Source: Chthonomonas calidirosea
Lineage (GTDB): Bacteria; Armatimonadota; Chthonomonadetes; Chthonomonadales; CAJBBX01
Reading direction: 5' to 3'
DNA length: 32,595 bases
NCBI GenBank assembly: GCA_020722705.1
Contig: DYKI01000036.1
Span: 1-32,595, forward strand
Shown: one piece after another, positions 9,401-17,321 of the stretch
Position numbering within the stretch: position 1 is the first letter of the stretch
Layout of the letters: every line of letters begins with the position of its first letter
Notes under the pieces: model-generated
Told to the model about the DNA's origin: nothing
The model's input: only the letters and a program-made list of their open reading frames with translations
Database searches by the model: none
Position numbers and translations under genes: made by a program

Positions 9401-12049
9401 GGGGGCGGGACCGCGGTCCATTATGTTCTCGACACGGCCACCGGAAGCAGGCTGGTCTACAGCCCGATGGGTCTCGAAGGCCTGTTCCCCGATTGGTGGA
9501 CTCCGGCGAACACCCAGAACACCATCGCCCTCAAGAATCGGCGGAGCGAGTTGCTGCACAACTTCGTGTGCTGGGCTCGCACCGGAACGATCAGCGGTAC
9601 GGTTCTGGATGTCGAAGGCGCAGGGGCGCCACTCGCGAATACGCTCGTTAGGCTGTCCAACCGCGCGAGTGGCGGCTCAATCGCAACAGCCTACACGGGG
9701 CTGACCGCAGAGGACGGTTCCTACTTCATCACCGGTGTCGAACCCGCGGCGTACGAGATCACCGCGGTGAAGCCGGGATACACGATTCAGAAGCGGACGG
9801 GGGTCCTCGTTCACGGCGCGGCTCGCGATGATATCAGTTTCAGAATGACCAAAGCCGAGCCCGCTGTCGTGACAGGCAAGGTCACCCGCATGGATGGGAC
9901 GACGCCGGTTGTCGGGGCGACCGTGACACTGACGGACGCACTTCCGCCAAACGCGACGTTCACGGGCGTGTCGGATGCCAACGGTGATTACACCATAAGC
10001 CGCGTACCGTCTCAGACAACGTATACGGTGACCTGTACTGCGCCAGGGTTCGGCGAGAGCGTACCCGCCAGCCAGCCGCTGCCGAAGGCTGACGATCCCG
10101 TGAAGCTCGTTCAGCCCGCCAGGGTCTACACCGGCTTCGACTTCCGCCTGAAGGCCGAGCAGGGCGGCGCGACAGGGCGTGTACTGGCTGCGGCGACCGA
10201 TCTTCCCATCGCTGGGGCTACCGTGACAGCCACGCTCGGCACGGAGTCCGTGACGGCGACGACCGATAGCAACGGTACGTACAGCTTCTCCAAGACCAAT
10301 GATCCTGCCAACGGCCTCGATCCCGGCACGTGGGGTCTGGTGGCGGCGGCCGCCGGATTCAAGCCAAGCGATCCTGTCTCCGTGGTGGTTAGCAGCAATG
10401 AGGTTGCGAACGTCCCGGTTATCAAACTGGAGACGACCCCGCCAGGGGCGGTATCGGGTCTGATCACGCGGACGAGTGATGGAGTGGCCCAGGCAGGCGT
10501 GAAGGTCGAGCTTCGCGATCCAGCAGGCAATCTGGTCGCCGAAGGCACGACGACGTCCGCAACAACGACCGACGGCTACACGTACAACTACAAGCTCGAA
10601 GGCGTACCGGCCGGGCTGACGTATACCGTGACGGCATCGGCTCAGGGCTTCACGCCTGTTCCGGCATCGCGCCAGGCTCAGGTGCAAAGCGACACGGAGA
10701 CCAAGAACGTCAACTTCCAGATGGAGCCGCTCCACACGTTCGCCGGGGCCCTGTCGCTGATATCCACCCCGTATGACTACAGCGGCGTGGATGCCGGCGA
10801 ACTCCTCAGCATCCCAGTTCCGGATCGTAATAACGGCAGCTTCATGCTCGCGACGTGGGACCTCGGGAAGTACCGCTTCTATCCGCAGCCCCTGGTGACT
10901 TCGTTCAGGTCTGGACGCGGCTACTTCATGGCCTACAAGAACAACATTCCGCTGAGCACTGAGGGTGTGAAGGCCGACACAACCAGGCCGTTCGACGTCC
11001 CGCTGAACGTTGGGTGGAACCTGATCGGCAATCCGTTCCTGTTCGATCTCGACTGGACGAAGGTCATGGTGGTTGACGGCGGCGCTCTGAAGTCGTTCAA
11101 TGAAGCCGTGGCGAGCGGGGCGATCAGCTCTGCGCTGTATACCTATGTATCTGGCAGCTACATCCTGGATTACAAGCTCGTGCCATGGAGAGGCTACTGG
11201 GTGCGCGCCTACAGGAACATCACCCTTCGGCTGGATCCTGTGACGGGCGGCTACGGCCGCGCGGCTCGGACGCCTGTGGGGCGGGCCGTGCTCCGGGGCG
11301 GCCAGGGCTGGTCGGTCAACCTTCGGGTGGCGGTCGGCGACCTGCGGGATGACGACAGCCGGTTCGGCGTCGCCACGGGCGCAACAGACGGCTTCGATGG
11401 CTTCAAGGTCGAAAAGCCGCCCGCCTTTGGCGATCGCTTCGTCAGGCTCACATTCGATCATCCCGATTGGGGCGATAAGGCCGGCGGTTATGGAGTGGAT
11501 ATCCGGTCTTCGGCTGCCAGAGCCCGAACCTGGGAGTTCACCGTCGCGACGGCCGGCGGAGAGTCCACGGCCAGCCTGACCTGGCCCGATATCGCAACCA
11601 CAAGCCGCGATGCGGTCCTCACTCTGACCGACCTGGCAACAGGGACGCAGCGTGACATGCGGTCGAGCAGCGGCTACACGTGGAACTCCGCTGCAGGTGT
11701 CACGGAGCGGAGGTTCCGCATCGAGATGAGCCGGCAGGATCGCTCGGTTCTGCGTATCACTGAGGCTACCGCCACGCAGTCGGGCCGGGCTGCCGGCGCG
11801 GAAATCAGCTTTGTAACGAGTGCCGCTGCGTCGGTCACGGTACGGATCCTGAGCTCGTCGGGTACAACAGTGCGTACACTTCCGGTGATGGCCGGCAGGG
11901 CGGCCGGGAGACAGCAGGTTCGCTGGGATCAGCGTGACGCCAAGGGCGTGACAATGCCCGCAGGCGCCTATCAGGTGGAGATCAGGGCTCAGACACCGGA
12001 TGGCAAGCAGTCGGTTCGCGCGATCACGCAGTTGCTGATCACGCGGTAA
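6449..12049 (+). CDS. Large secreted modular protein: PD40-like propeller, GATase-like domain, four carboxypeptidase-regulatory-type domains, shared C-terminal module
   Basis: This is an 1866-aa exported protein. Residues 1-30 are a Sec signal peptide ending VSAQ. Residues of about 80-430 hold WD40/TolB-like (PD40) blades, recognisable by repeated VYFHSNR, IAFDSNR and LFQSNR strings. Residues of about 650-1030 resemble a glutamine-amidotransferase-like fold (CVIWHAPY, LTAFTNAGGRLLVNGQDIAW) without a catalytic triad I can assign. Four carboxypeptidase-regulatory-like beta domains start near 1046 (GTISGTV), 1139 (VVTGKV), 1239 (GATGRV) and 1333 (GAVSGLI). From about 1428 comes the module shared with three downstream proteins, with GRGYFMAY, GWNLIGNPF and RGYWVRA, ending in a FlgD-type Ig domain (1768-1866). 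AGGAGG at 6432-6437, 11 nt upstream, supports the TTG start. It is the first gene of the envelope locus. No enzymatic role can be claimed. Confidence 0.88.
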   Translation: MKRVRLTHLCSITLVSLLLATTCTYGVSAQVNGFSSGPRPPRGKPFVGVNAPMPREVTAKPVKHTRAETTKATVDVTPNTPLVADAAPFWTQDEHSVYFHSNRSNLEGSTAGTLFHIYRMTPTGSSVTAITGPLSPDGLGEAASQTEPAANAAGNKLVCVETTAAGGVDLIELDLGTRTVKSLVKNNADGFNFVALSGPEYGVWAGTNIAVLFAGRTSGSASFKLYAVDTQSGRVQQITTGPSDDRNPSVSPAVGASQGNVVIAFDSNRANGLGTATKATRDIWVIPADRPGTEAVQITDFGVGGTRSSNIMPSWSTNKLDTSGFVNGRQLLAFSSTRMDTANDGNADAVSGNGSHDIYWLKVTIQADPVGGYATVSTPESVANPAFKLPTGDPGHVYDDLGPVWPQFIGTYRVLFQSNRTAFDPVNQVSQPAGPTAATPTDVFSSALLDLNAPTLVRFDETSGEVVNVEPRLAAPGSAVRFTVKVVDLETGVRDVWLQIKNPNGKYQGADGVEHKVYVGADLNLDGTNIALNVPVEYEQQRIFIGSDPSDPRANTYANPPYVASRDDFWAFTGENHPPDESWLKLDFVSRDPVTGVNTYTATWTTHIVPSDYHIDVIVYDNAVDPFTGDKINWKIYDNVWGFSTQPFQAGRGILFVSDYAAGQKFFSSRFGDAALVNVRHTFWGTESWMTDLDVNLLPRSYQNNTTIGSLVNVLNALGVKSYGAFDPRDPFTARGADSSLYDGTVVDGVDVPMTQQYDIWRTLCRGPVPDAVLAQYLPHTAQQPADVINNETTPRVVTVAPRCVIWHAPYTGNVFAGPGTLTDLATQTQLTAFTNAGGRLLVNGQDIAWALTLDGAAANSFLTNVLKAQFSRDDAGGTYSRIGGGGFAIFFGISGAYALTGAGPYNPISHDPWVNIPGTFLTAQHIYPGPPEPPGDFHPISAATNYVAAGNDIANPRALACPGNLYPDVVNSLSGAVPALTYGGGGTAVHYVLDTATGSRLVYSPMGLEGLFPDWWTPANTQNTIALKNRRSELLHNFVCWARTGTISGTVLDVEGAGAPLANTLVRLSNRASGGSIATAYTGLTAEDGSYFITGVEPAAYEITAVKPGYTIQKRTGVLVHGAARDDISFRMTKAEPAVVTGKVTRMDGTTPVVGATVTLTDALPPNATFTGVSDANGDYTISRVPSQTTYTVTCTAPGFGESVPASQPLPKADDPVKLVQPARVYTGFDFRLKAEQGGATGRVLAAATDLPIAGATVTATLGTESVTATTDSNGTYSFSKTNDPANGLDPGTWGLVAAAAGFKPSDPVSVVVSSNEVANVPVIKLETTPPGAVSGLITRTSDGVAQAGVKVELRDPAGNLVAEGTTTSATTTDGYTYNYKLEGVPAGLTYTVTASAQGFTPVPASRQAQVQSDTETKNVNFQMEPLHTFAGALSLISTPYDYSGVDAGELLSIPVPDRNNGSFMLATWDLGKYRFYPQPLVTSFRSGRGYFMAYKNNIPLSTEGVKADTTRPFDVPLNVGWNLIGNPFLFDLDWTKVMVVDGGALKSFNEAVASGAISSALYTYVSGSYILDYKLVPWRGYWVRAYRNITLRLDPVTGGYGRAARTPVGRAVLRGGQGWSVNLRVAVGDLRDDDSRFGVATGATDGFDGFKVEKPPAFGDRFVRLTFDHPDWGDKAGGYGVDIRSSAARARTWEFTVATAGGESTASLTWPDIATTSRDAVLTLTDLATGTQRDMRSSSGYTWNSAAGVTERRFRIEMSRQDRSVLRITEATATQSGRAAGAEISFVTSAAASVTVRILSSSGTTVRTLPVMAGRAAGRQQVRWDQRDAKGVTMPAGAYQVEIRAQTPDGKQSVRAITQLLITR

Positions 12050-12056
12050 AGCGTTG

Positions 12057-12080
12057 GGGCCGCCGGGGTCCCGGCGGCCC
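12057..12080 (+). terminator. Perfect GC-only hairpin after the first locus gene
   Basis: An 11-bp perfect inverted repeat, GGGCCGCCGGG and CCCGGCGGCCC with a 2-nt spacer, begins 7 nt after the stop codon. In practice the loop would open to at least 4 nt. There is no T-tract, so it may act as a 3'-end stabiliser or processing barrier, or as a terminator in a lineage that does not need U-runs. The following gap up to 12237 has no clear promoter. Confidence 0.5.
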
Positions 12081-12237
12081 GATCGCAGGTAGAGAAGGCT
12101 ATTGCTGTTGCGCGCGGTGGGGTTTGCCGCGCTTTCGAACGACGCTGAGAACAGCGTGCAGTGAGATGCAACGTTTGCTGCGGCATCGGCGCACTGCGCC
12201 GACCGTGGGAGATGTGATCCAGGGAGGAACTCTCAGA

Positions 12238-14154
12238 GTGAAACGGATCAGGAAAAGCAGGGTCGCCCGGTGGGTTAGCTGGGTCTTAACGGCGGCGATG
12301 ATCGCGCCGGTGGCCTGCAGGGTGATCGGTCCGGACGCCGCACACGCCCAAGCGCCCGTTACAACCAACTTGCAGACGGCGATTGTGGTTGATTTCGTCA
12401 ACAAATCGGGATTCCTTGGCGAAGCGCTTGCGCGTCGGGCTACGGACGCCGTAGCGGTCGAACTGGCAAACTCGGCCCGCTTTGAGGTCCTCAGGCGCGA
12501 CGAGGTTGACAAGCAGGCGAGCGCCATGGGCATCAAGCGGCCCTACGATGATGTCGCGCAGGGAAAGCTAGCGGCGGCACTGGGTGCCACGACTGTGGTG
12601 ACAGGTGAAGTGTCGTTCGTTACCACCGTTGCCAAGTCGGACCCGAAGCGGGTCGTCGCGGGGCTCAAAGTGATGCTCCGTGCGCCCGGTTCGCCGGAAC
12701 TTGTCAACGGCGCTGCCGAGATTGGTGAAGCAAGGGCGCGGCCCGGCCTCGGTGATGATGAGAGCCTCGGACAGGAAGCGGTTGACAATGCGGCGGTGGT
12801 CGCGGTCAAAAAGATCCTGGCGGCCAACCTTCCGGAAGGCACCATTGTCAGCACGGTGGGACCGGAGACTGGGCTTCAGATACTGGTGAACCGTGGCTCG
12901 CGCGATGGGGTTCAGCCTGGGCTTCAGATGCTCGTAACCCGCCAGGGCCAGCGAGTCGGCAAGATCCAGTTGACCAACGTGTATGCGACGGATTCCGAGG
13001 CGAAGGCGGTTGAAAACACTCTGGGGATACGTCCTGAAGACAAGGTCCGCGCGGTCTTCCCAATGCCTACGTTCCCGACCATGGCCGGCCTGAAGGGTGT
13101 CAAGACGGGGCCACGCGCTCCTAAGGGCTCGGTTGCGTCTCTCGGGAAGGTTCTGGTCGTTCTGGCGGCCGGTATTGTTATCGCCGCTGCGGTGATGGGC
13201 GGGAAGAACACGAGCGTTACCGGCGTGACAGCCGAGGCCGATGTTGAGGGGGCTGAGCCCGTCGTCAGGATAACGTGGCGCGACAACTTCTGGGGGGCTA
13301 CGACACTCGAGCACCAGATATGGCGCGTGCCGGATGCGCCGTTCAACTTCCAGGGCGTACCGATCGCCTCGAAGCAGTACGAGCCTCGGTATGTGGATCG
13401 TCCCGCTCCGTACAGCTACTGGGACGGCACCAGGAGCTTCCTCCGCGCACCCCTGCCGGGGACCGCTACCAGCGGCACCAGCGGAGGGTCGGAAGCCGAA
13501 GTGGTAACTCCGGACGCCGGTGCGGTTCCGGGCTTCACGATTGGCCGAAGCTACACGTATGCGTTGACGGCCGTTATTCGGCGACCCCTTGCGATAACCA
13601 ACACTGGTGGAACGGGTACTGGCGGCGGCAACAACACTGTCGGTACGGAAGACGTTGGCACGTCGCCGGTTCCATCGGCGCAGACCACGCCGGTTGCCCA
13701 GGCGCAGTTGGTCATGCCCGAGAGTATGTCCAGCAACGTTGACCTGACGCGCTTTAGCCCGACGTGGATGAGCACGACTGGGGCGGACGTCTTCGTAGTC
13801 GAGGTCAGCACGGATCGAACGTTCAAGAACAAGACCCTGATCCTGCAGTTGCCGCGCGTCTATTCGACCGCGCCCCTCGCGACCGGCGTTACGCAAGTGC
13901 TCGACAGTGCAGTAGACCTGACCACGAACCCGGTCCTGCTGCGCGATCCTGTCTTTGCGAACTACGTGAACCGCGTGCCGAACGCTCCGAAGCCGACTGT
14001 CTACTGGCGTGTAGGCGCAAGGAACGATGACGATAGGCCTGGGCCGGTCAACTGGATTACCCGTAACCATGCCGACGGTGACCGGACCTTCCGATATGTG
14101 TACTCCGAGGTACGCAGCTTCACGCCGGCCGATATGCCGCCTCCACCTCCGTAG
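12238..14154 (+). CDS. Exported CsgG/FlgT-like protein with one transmembrane helix and FnIII-like domains
   Basis: The 638-aa product starts with a Sec signal peptide ending DAAHAQ; a Cys at about residue 27 (PVAC) is a poor lipobox. Residues of about 40-195 resemble the CsgG-like fold of outer-membrane-associated proteins: TAIVVDFVNKSG, ARRATDAVAVEL, FEVLRRDEVD, LGATTVVTGEV. Residues of about 200-275 look like the FlgT C-terminal type (ILVNRGSRDGVQPG, MLVTRQGQRVGKIQ). A hydrophobic segment at 303-322 (GKVLVVLAAGIVIAAAVMGG) is followed by two beta-rich, FnIII-like stretches near 341 and 498, and the protein ends MPPPPP. GTG 12238 is chosen because AGGGAGGA at 12221-12228 lies 9 nt upstream; earlier in-frame codons lack a site. 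The order of domains matches the smaller protein at 27241. The CsgG assignment is by pattern and moderate. Confidence 0.75.
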   Translation: MKRIRKSRVARWVSWVLTAAMIAPVACRVIGPDAAHAQAPVTTNLQTAIVVDFVNKSGFLGEALARRATDAVAVELANSARFEVLRRDEVDKQASAMGIKRPYDDVAQGKLAAALGATTVVTGEVSFVTTVAKSDPKRVVAGLKVMLRAPGSPELVNGAAEIGEARARPGLGDDESLGQEAVDNAAVVAVKKILAANLPEGTIVSTVGPETGLQILVNRGSRDGVQPGLQMLVTRQGQRVGKIQLTNVYATDSEAKAVENTLGIRPEDKVRAVFPMPTFPTMAGLKGVKTGPRAPKGSVASLGKVLVVLAAGIVIAAAVMGGKNTSVTGVTAEADVEGAEPVVRITWRDNFWGATTLEHQIWRVPDAPFNFQGVPIASKQYEPRYVDRPAPYSYWDGTRSFLRAPLPGTATSGTSGGSEAEVVTPDAGAVPGFTIGRSYTYALTAVIRRPLAITNTGGTGTGGGNNTVGTEDVGTSPVPSAQTTPVAQAQLVMPESMSSNVDLTRFSPTWMSTTGADVFVVEVSTDRTFKNKTLILQLPRVYSTAPLATGVTQVLDSAVDLTTNPVLLRDPVFANYVNRVPNAPKPTVYWRVGARNDDDRPGPVNWITRNHADGDRTFRYVYSEVRSFTPADMPPPPP

Positions 14155-14247
14155 GTGGTGGTCATTGGCAGAGGGTGTCCATGGTGGGCGTCATCTCCAG
14201 CGGGGCGGCGCCCGCCTGACGGTTAGCGTGAGAGGAGCGTTGGAAGC

Positions 14248-17200
14248 ATGAACAAGTGGCTTCGAGTCTGTGCGCAGGTATGGCTGAGTGCAGGTGTCGC
14301 CCTGCTGACACTCGGTGTTCCAGCCGTTGGTGCCGATCGCCCGGCCTTTGTGCCGGGTGAGGTGGTGGTGTGGGCGCAGGACGGTGTTTCCGTCGAGTCG
14401 GTCCGGAATGCCGGCACGGACGCAAACCTGGAGTTCGTACGTTCCTGCCTGATGCCCGGCCTCTACGTTCTTCGCGTCAAGACCTCGGGAGGCGCACCGG
14501 CCACAGCCGAGGAGACCATTGGGGCTGTCAACGCGATGAAGGGGAACGCCTTGTTCAGGTGGGTGGGTACGAACAGGATCTTCCGGTTCCTCGACACTGT
14601 ACCGAACGACCCGCGGTATCGTGAGCAGTGGCATCTTCCGCTGATGAACATTCCGCAGGCATGGGACATCGAAAAGGGCTCGGAAAACGTAGTCGTTGCC
14701 ATCGTGGATTCGGGTGTTGTCACGACGCATCCTGACCTCGTCGATCGGCTCCTCCCGGGATACAACAGCAGCGGCACCGGTGCAACCACGGATGTGACGG
14801 ACACAGATGGCCACGGCACACACGTAACCGGGATCGTCGGCGCGACAACCAACAATGGCCTCGGCGTGGCCGGCGTTACCTATCAAGGGGTGAAGCTGCT
14901 TCCTGTGAAGGTCGGCGACGGTGGCGGGACGCTGACCGCAATCGCTGACGGCCTTCAGTGGGCGCATACGCAGGGGGTTCACGTCGTTAACGTTAGCCTT
15001 GGGGCGGCGGCTGAGAGTGATACCCCGCCCGCGCAGCTTGCCCCGCACGAGGCGAAGATACTCGAAATGGCGAGGGCAGGCGTAGTGTTCGCGATCGCGG
15101 CAGGGAACAGCTTCGCAGAAGGCAACCCGCCGTTCACGCCTGCTTACCTGGCGCAACTCGATCCGCACATCCTGTGCGTGGCCGCATGCGACAAACGGAA
15201 GCGGCAAACGACCTATTCTGAGGCGCGCCCCTACACGACAATCAGCGCTCCCGGCGGCGAGCAGAGCACCGGCGAGGCCGACGGAATCCTCAGCACCTAC
15301 CTGCTTTCGACGGGCGGCGGGTACGCATTCGCCCAGGGCACATCCATGGCGGCCCCCGCAGCCGCCGGAGTGGCAGCGCTGTTGCTGAGTTCCGGAGCCG
15401 CGCCCGGCGAGATCAAGGACGCCGTCACATCCACGGCGGACCGTTCCATGCTTACCAAGGTCCCCGACGATGCCTACGGGTACGGTGTGATTGATGCGTT
15501 CGCGGCGGTGCTGAAGGTCGGCGTAGGCGTTACCGTAATAGAGCCGGATGGCACCGGCGGCAAAGCGTCCCAGGACGGGATCGTGCGCAACCCGGAGCCG
15601 GTAGAGACGTTGCGGCCCGTCATCAGAATCGCCGTAAACCAGATTGAACCCAGCAACCTGACCGTCAAAATAAACGCTCAAGCGGTCACCGACTGGGTCG
15701 TTGAGAACGTCACCCGCTCCACAACCGACACGGAAGGCAATACGGTGCCCCTCTCCTACGAGGCAGTTGTAAGAGGCATGGATCTGCCGGCGGGTCAGAA
15801 CGTGGTGGAGGTGACCGGTGTCAAGCCTGGTCCGCCGGACCGGGTGGTGACGGACCTGCGTAAGTTCGTGATACAGCCTCGGCAAATCGGGGCAGGACGC
15901 TCGTTAATCTCTATCCCCTACTATGAAGAGAACGTGATCCCGGAGACCTACTTCGGTCAGACATTCCGGCTCGCGCGGTGGCTTCCTCTGGAGGGTCGGT
16001 ACGCGGTTTACTCGCCGATGGTGGGGGGCGATCCCGGCGCGTCGTTCGCCCCGCCTGACTTGCGTCCTCATCCCGATGGAGACGCTGCGCCTCAGTACCC
16101 GGTTGGGATTGCGTACTGGATGGACACCGAGTCGGTGAAGCCGGTCCTGACAAAGGGCCAGCCGATGCCCGCCAAGTCGTTCATCATCCCGCTTCGCGGA
16201 CTTGGGAACCTTGCCGGAAGGATCAACTGGAACATGGTCGGGTGCCCGTTCCCGTTCGATGTGCCGTTCAACGCGCTGTTGGTGGATACGCCTGCGGGCC
16301 GCGTCAGTATCGGGACAGCGGTGGATCGCGGGTACCTGCTTCCCAATATCTTCTCGTATGACGGGGCGACGGGCTACACCTTCCGAACCCTGCCGGACGG
16401 AGCCCTTCGGGCTTGGCAGGGCCACTGGGTGGGCGTGACGAGCAAGGCGGACGTCGCGCTGGTGGTGCCCCCGGTCCGTACGAGCAGGTCCGCCGAGGTC
16501 GGCATTCCGACCGACCGGTCGGGCTGGAAGTTGAGGCTCTCGGCGTCCGCATCGGGCCAGAGCGACACATACAACTTCATCGGTGTCTCAGCGTCGGCGA
16601 CGGACGGAGACGATCGGTACGACGTGCCGAAACCGCCGATGGTCAGTCCATTCGTCACGGTCGGCGTACAGAGCAGTAACGGCGCCGGGAGGCTGCTTGC
16701 CCAGGACCTCCGCTCTGTGGGCGGAACGAAAACCTGGGATGTCGCGGTGGCGACGGATATCCCGAATGTCGACGTGACGCTGGGGTGGTCGGCGGCCGCA
16801 AGTTGGCCGCGGAACGTCAAACTGCTGCTAACAGATACGGCTACCGGACAAGCGGTTGACATGAGAACTCGCCGCTCGGTCACGTTCCGAACCGGGGAGA
16901 CGCCAAGCCCGCGACTCTTCCGGGTGACAGCCGTGCCGGGTACGGGAAGCGCGACGAGGATCAGCAACGTGGCCGTCAGGACAGGCTCGACGCGTGCGAC
17001 GGGCAGCGTGCAGATTGACTTCACGCTTTCCAATGCCGCGACATGTGATGTCAAGGTGCTTGGCGCGGATGGGCGGGCCGTCAGCACGGTGGCGTCGCGG
17101 GCTTCTCACGCCGGGGATGTTCACCTGGTGTGGAGCGGCCGTGACGGCAACGGACGGAGCGTGCCGGCCGGCACATACCTGCTCCAAATCAGAGCGGTCG

Positions 17201-17253
17201 GATCCGACGGCGAGGTCGTTCGCGTCATCCAGCCGTTTGCGATGGTCCGTTGA
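14248..17253 (+). CDS. Secreted subtilisin-like serine protease (S8) with shared C-terminal module
   Basis: This 1001-aa protein has a Sec signal peptide (ending VPAVGA), a short prodomain of the fervidolysin type (PGEVVVWAQDGVSVESV) and a full S8 peptidase domain at about 130-405. The catalytic residues are all present: D154 (VAIVDSGV), H189 (DGHGTHVTG), S366 (GTSMAAP) and oxyanion N287 (AIAAGNS). It should therefore be an active endopeptidase outside the cytoplasm. From about residue 548 follows the shared module (INWNMVGCPFPF, WQGHWVGV, DVPKPPMVSP), closed by a FlgD-type Ig domain at 904-1001 with GRDGNGRSVPAGTYLLQI and the end FAMVR. AGAGGAG at 14231-14237 is 10 nt before ATG. The gap from the preceding gene is 93 nt. 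A role in maturing its locus neighbours is possible but only inferred. Confidence 0.93.
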   Translation: MNKWLRVCAQVWLSAGVALLTLGVPAVGADRPAFVPGEVVVWAQDGVSVESVRNAGTDANLEFVRSCLMPGLYVLRVKTSGGAPATAEETIGAVNAMKGNALFRWVGTNRIFRFLDTVPNDPRYREQWHLPLMNIPQAWDIEKGSENVVVAIVDSGVVTTHPDLVDRLLPGYNSSGTGATTDVTDTDGHGTHVTGIVGATTNNGLGVAGVTYQGVKLLPVKVGDGGGTLTAIADGLQWAHTQGVHVVNVSLGAAAESDTPPAQLAPHEAKILEMARAGVVFAIAAGNSFAEGNPPFTPAYLAQLDPHILCVAACDKRKRQTTYSEARPYTTISAPGGEQSTGEADGILSTYLLSTGGGYAFAQGTSMAAPAAAGVAALLLSSGAAPGEIKDAVTSTADRSMLTKVPDDAYGYGVIDAFAAVLKVGVGVTVIEPDGTGGKASQDGIVRNPEPVETLRPVIRIAVNQIEPSNLTVKINAQAVTDWVVENVTRSTTDTEGNTVPLSYEAVVRGMDLPAGQNVVEVTGVKPGPPDRVVTDLRKFVIQPRQIGAGRSLISIPYYEENVIPETYFGQTFRLARWLPLEGRYAVYSPMVGGDPGASFAPPDLRPHPDGDAAPQYPVGIAYWMDTESVKPVLTKGQPMPAKSFIIPLRGLGNLAGRINWNMVGCPFPFDVPFNALLVDTPAGRVSIGTAVDRGYLLPNIFSYDGATGYTFRTLPDGALRAWQGHWVGVTSKADVALVVPPVRTSRSAEVGIPTDRSGWKLRLSASASGQSDTYNFIGVSASATDGDDRYDVPKPPMVSPFVTVGVQSSNGAGRLLAQDLRSVGGTKTWDVAVATDIPNVDVTLGWSAAASWPRNVKLLLTDTATGQAVDMRTRRSVTFRTGETPSPRLFRVTAVPGTGSATRISNVAVRTGSTRATGSVQIDFTLSNAATCDVKVLGADGRAVSTVASRASHAGDVHLVWSGRDGNGRSVPAGTYLLQIRAVGSDGEVVRVIQPFAMVR

Positions 17254-17321
17254 GGCGTGAAGACGGTGATGGCGGTTTGCGCGGCGACGCTAAGGGCGGA
17301 GCCGAACGGGAGGAACTATTG

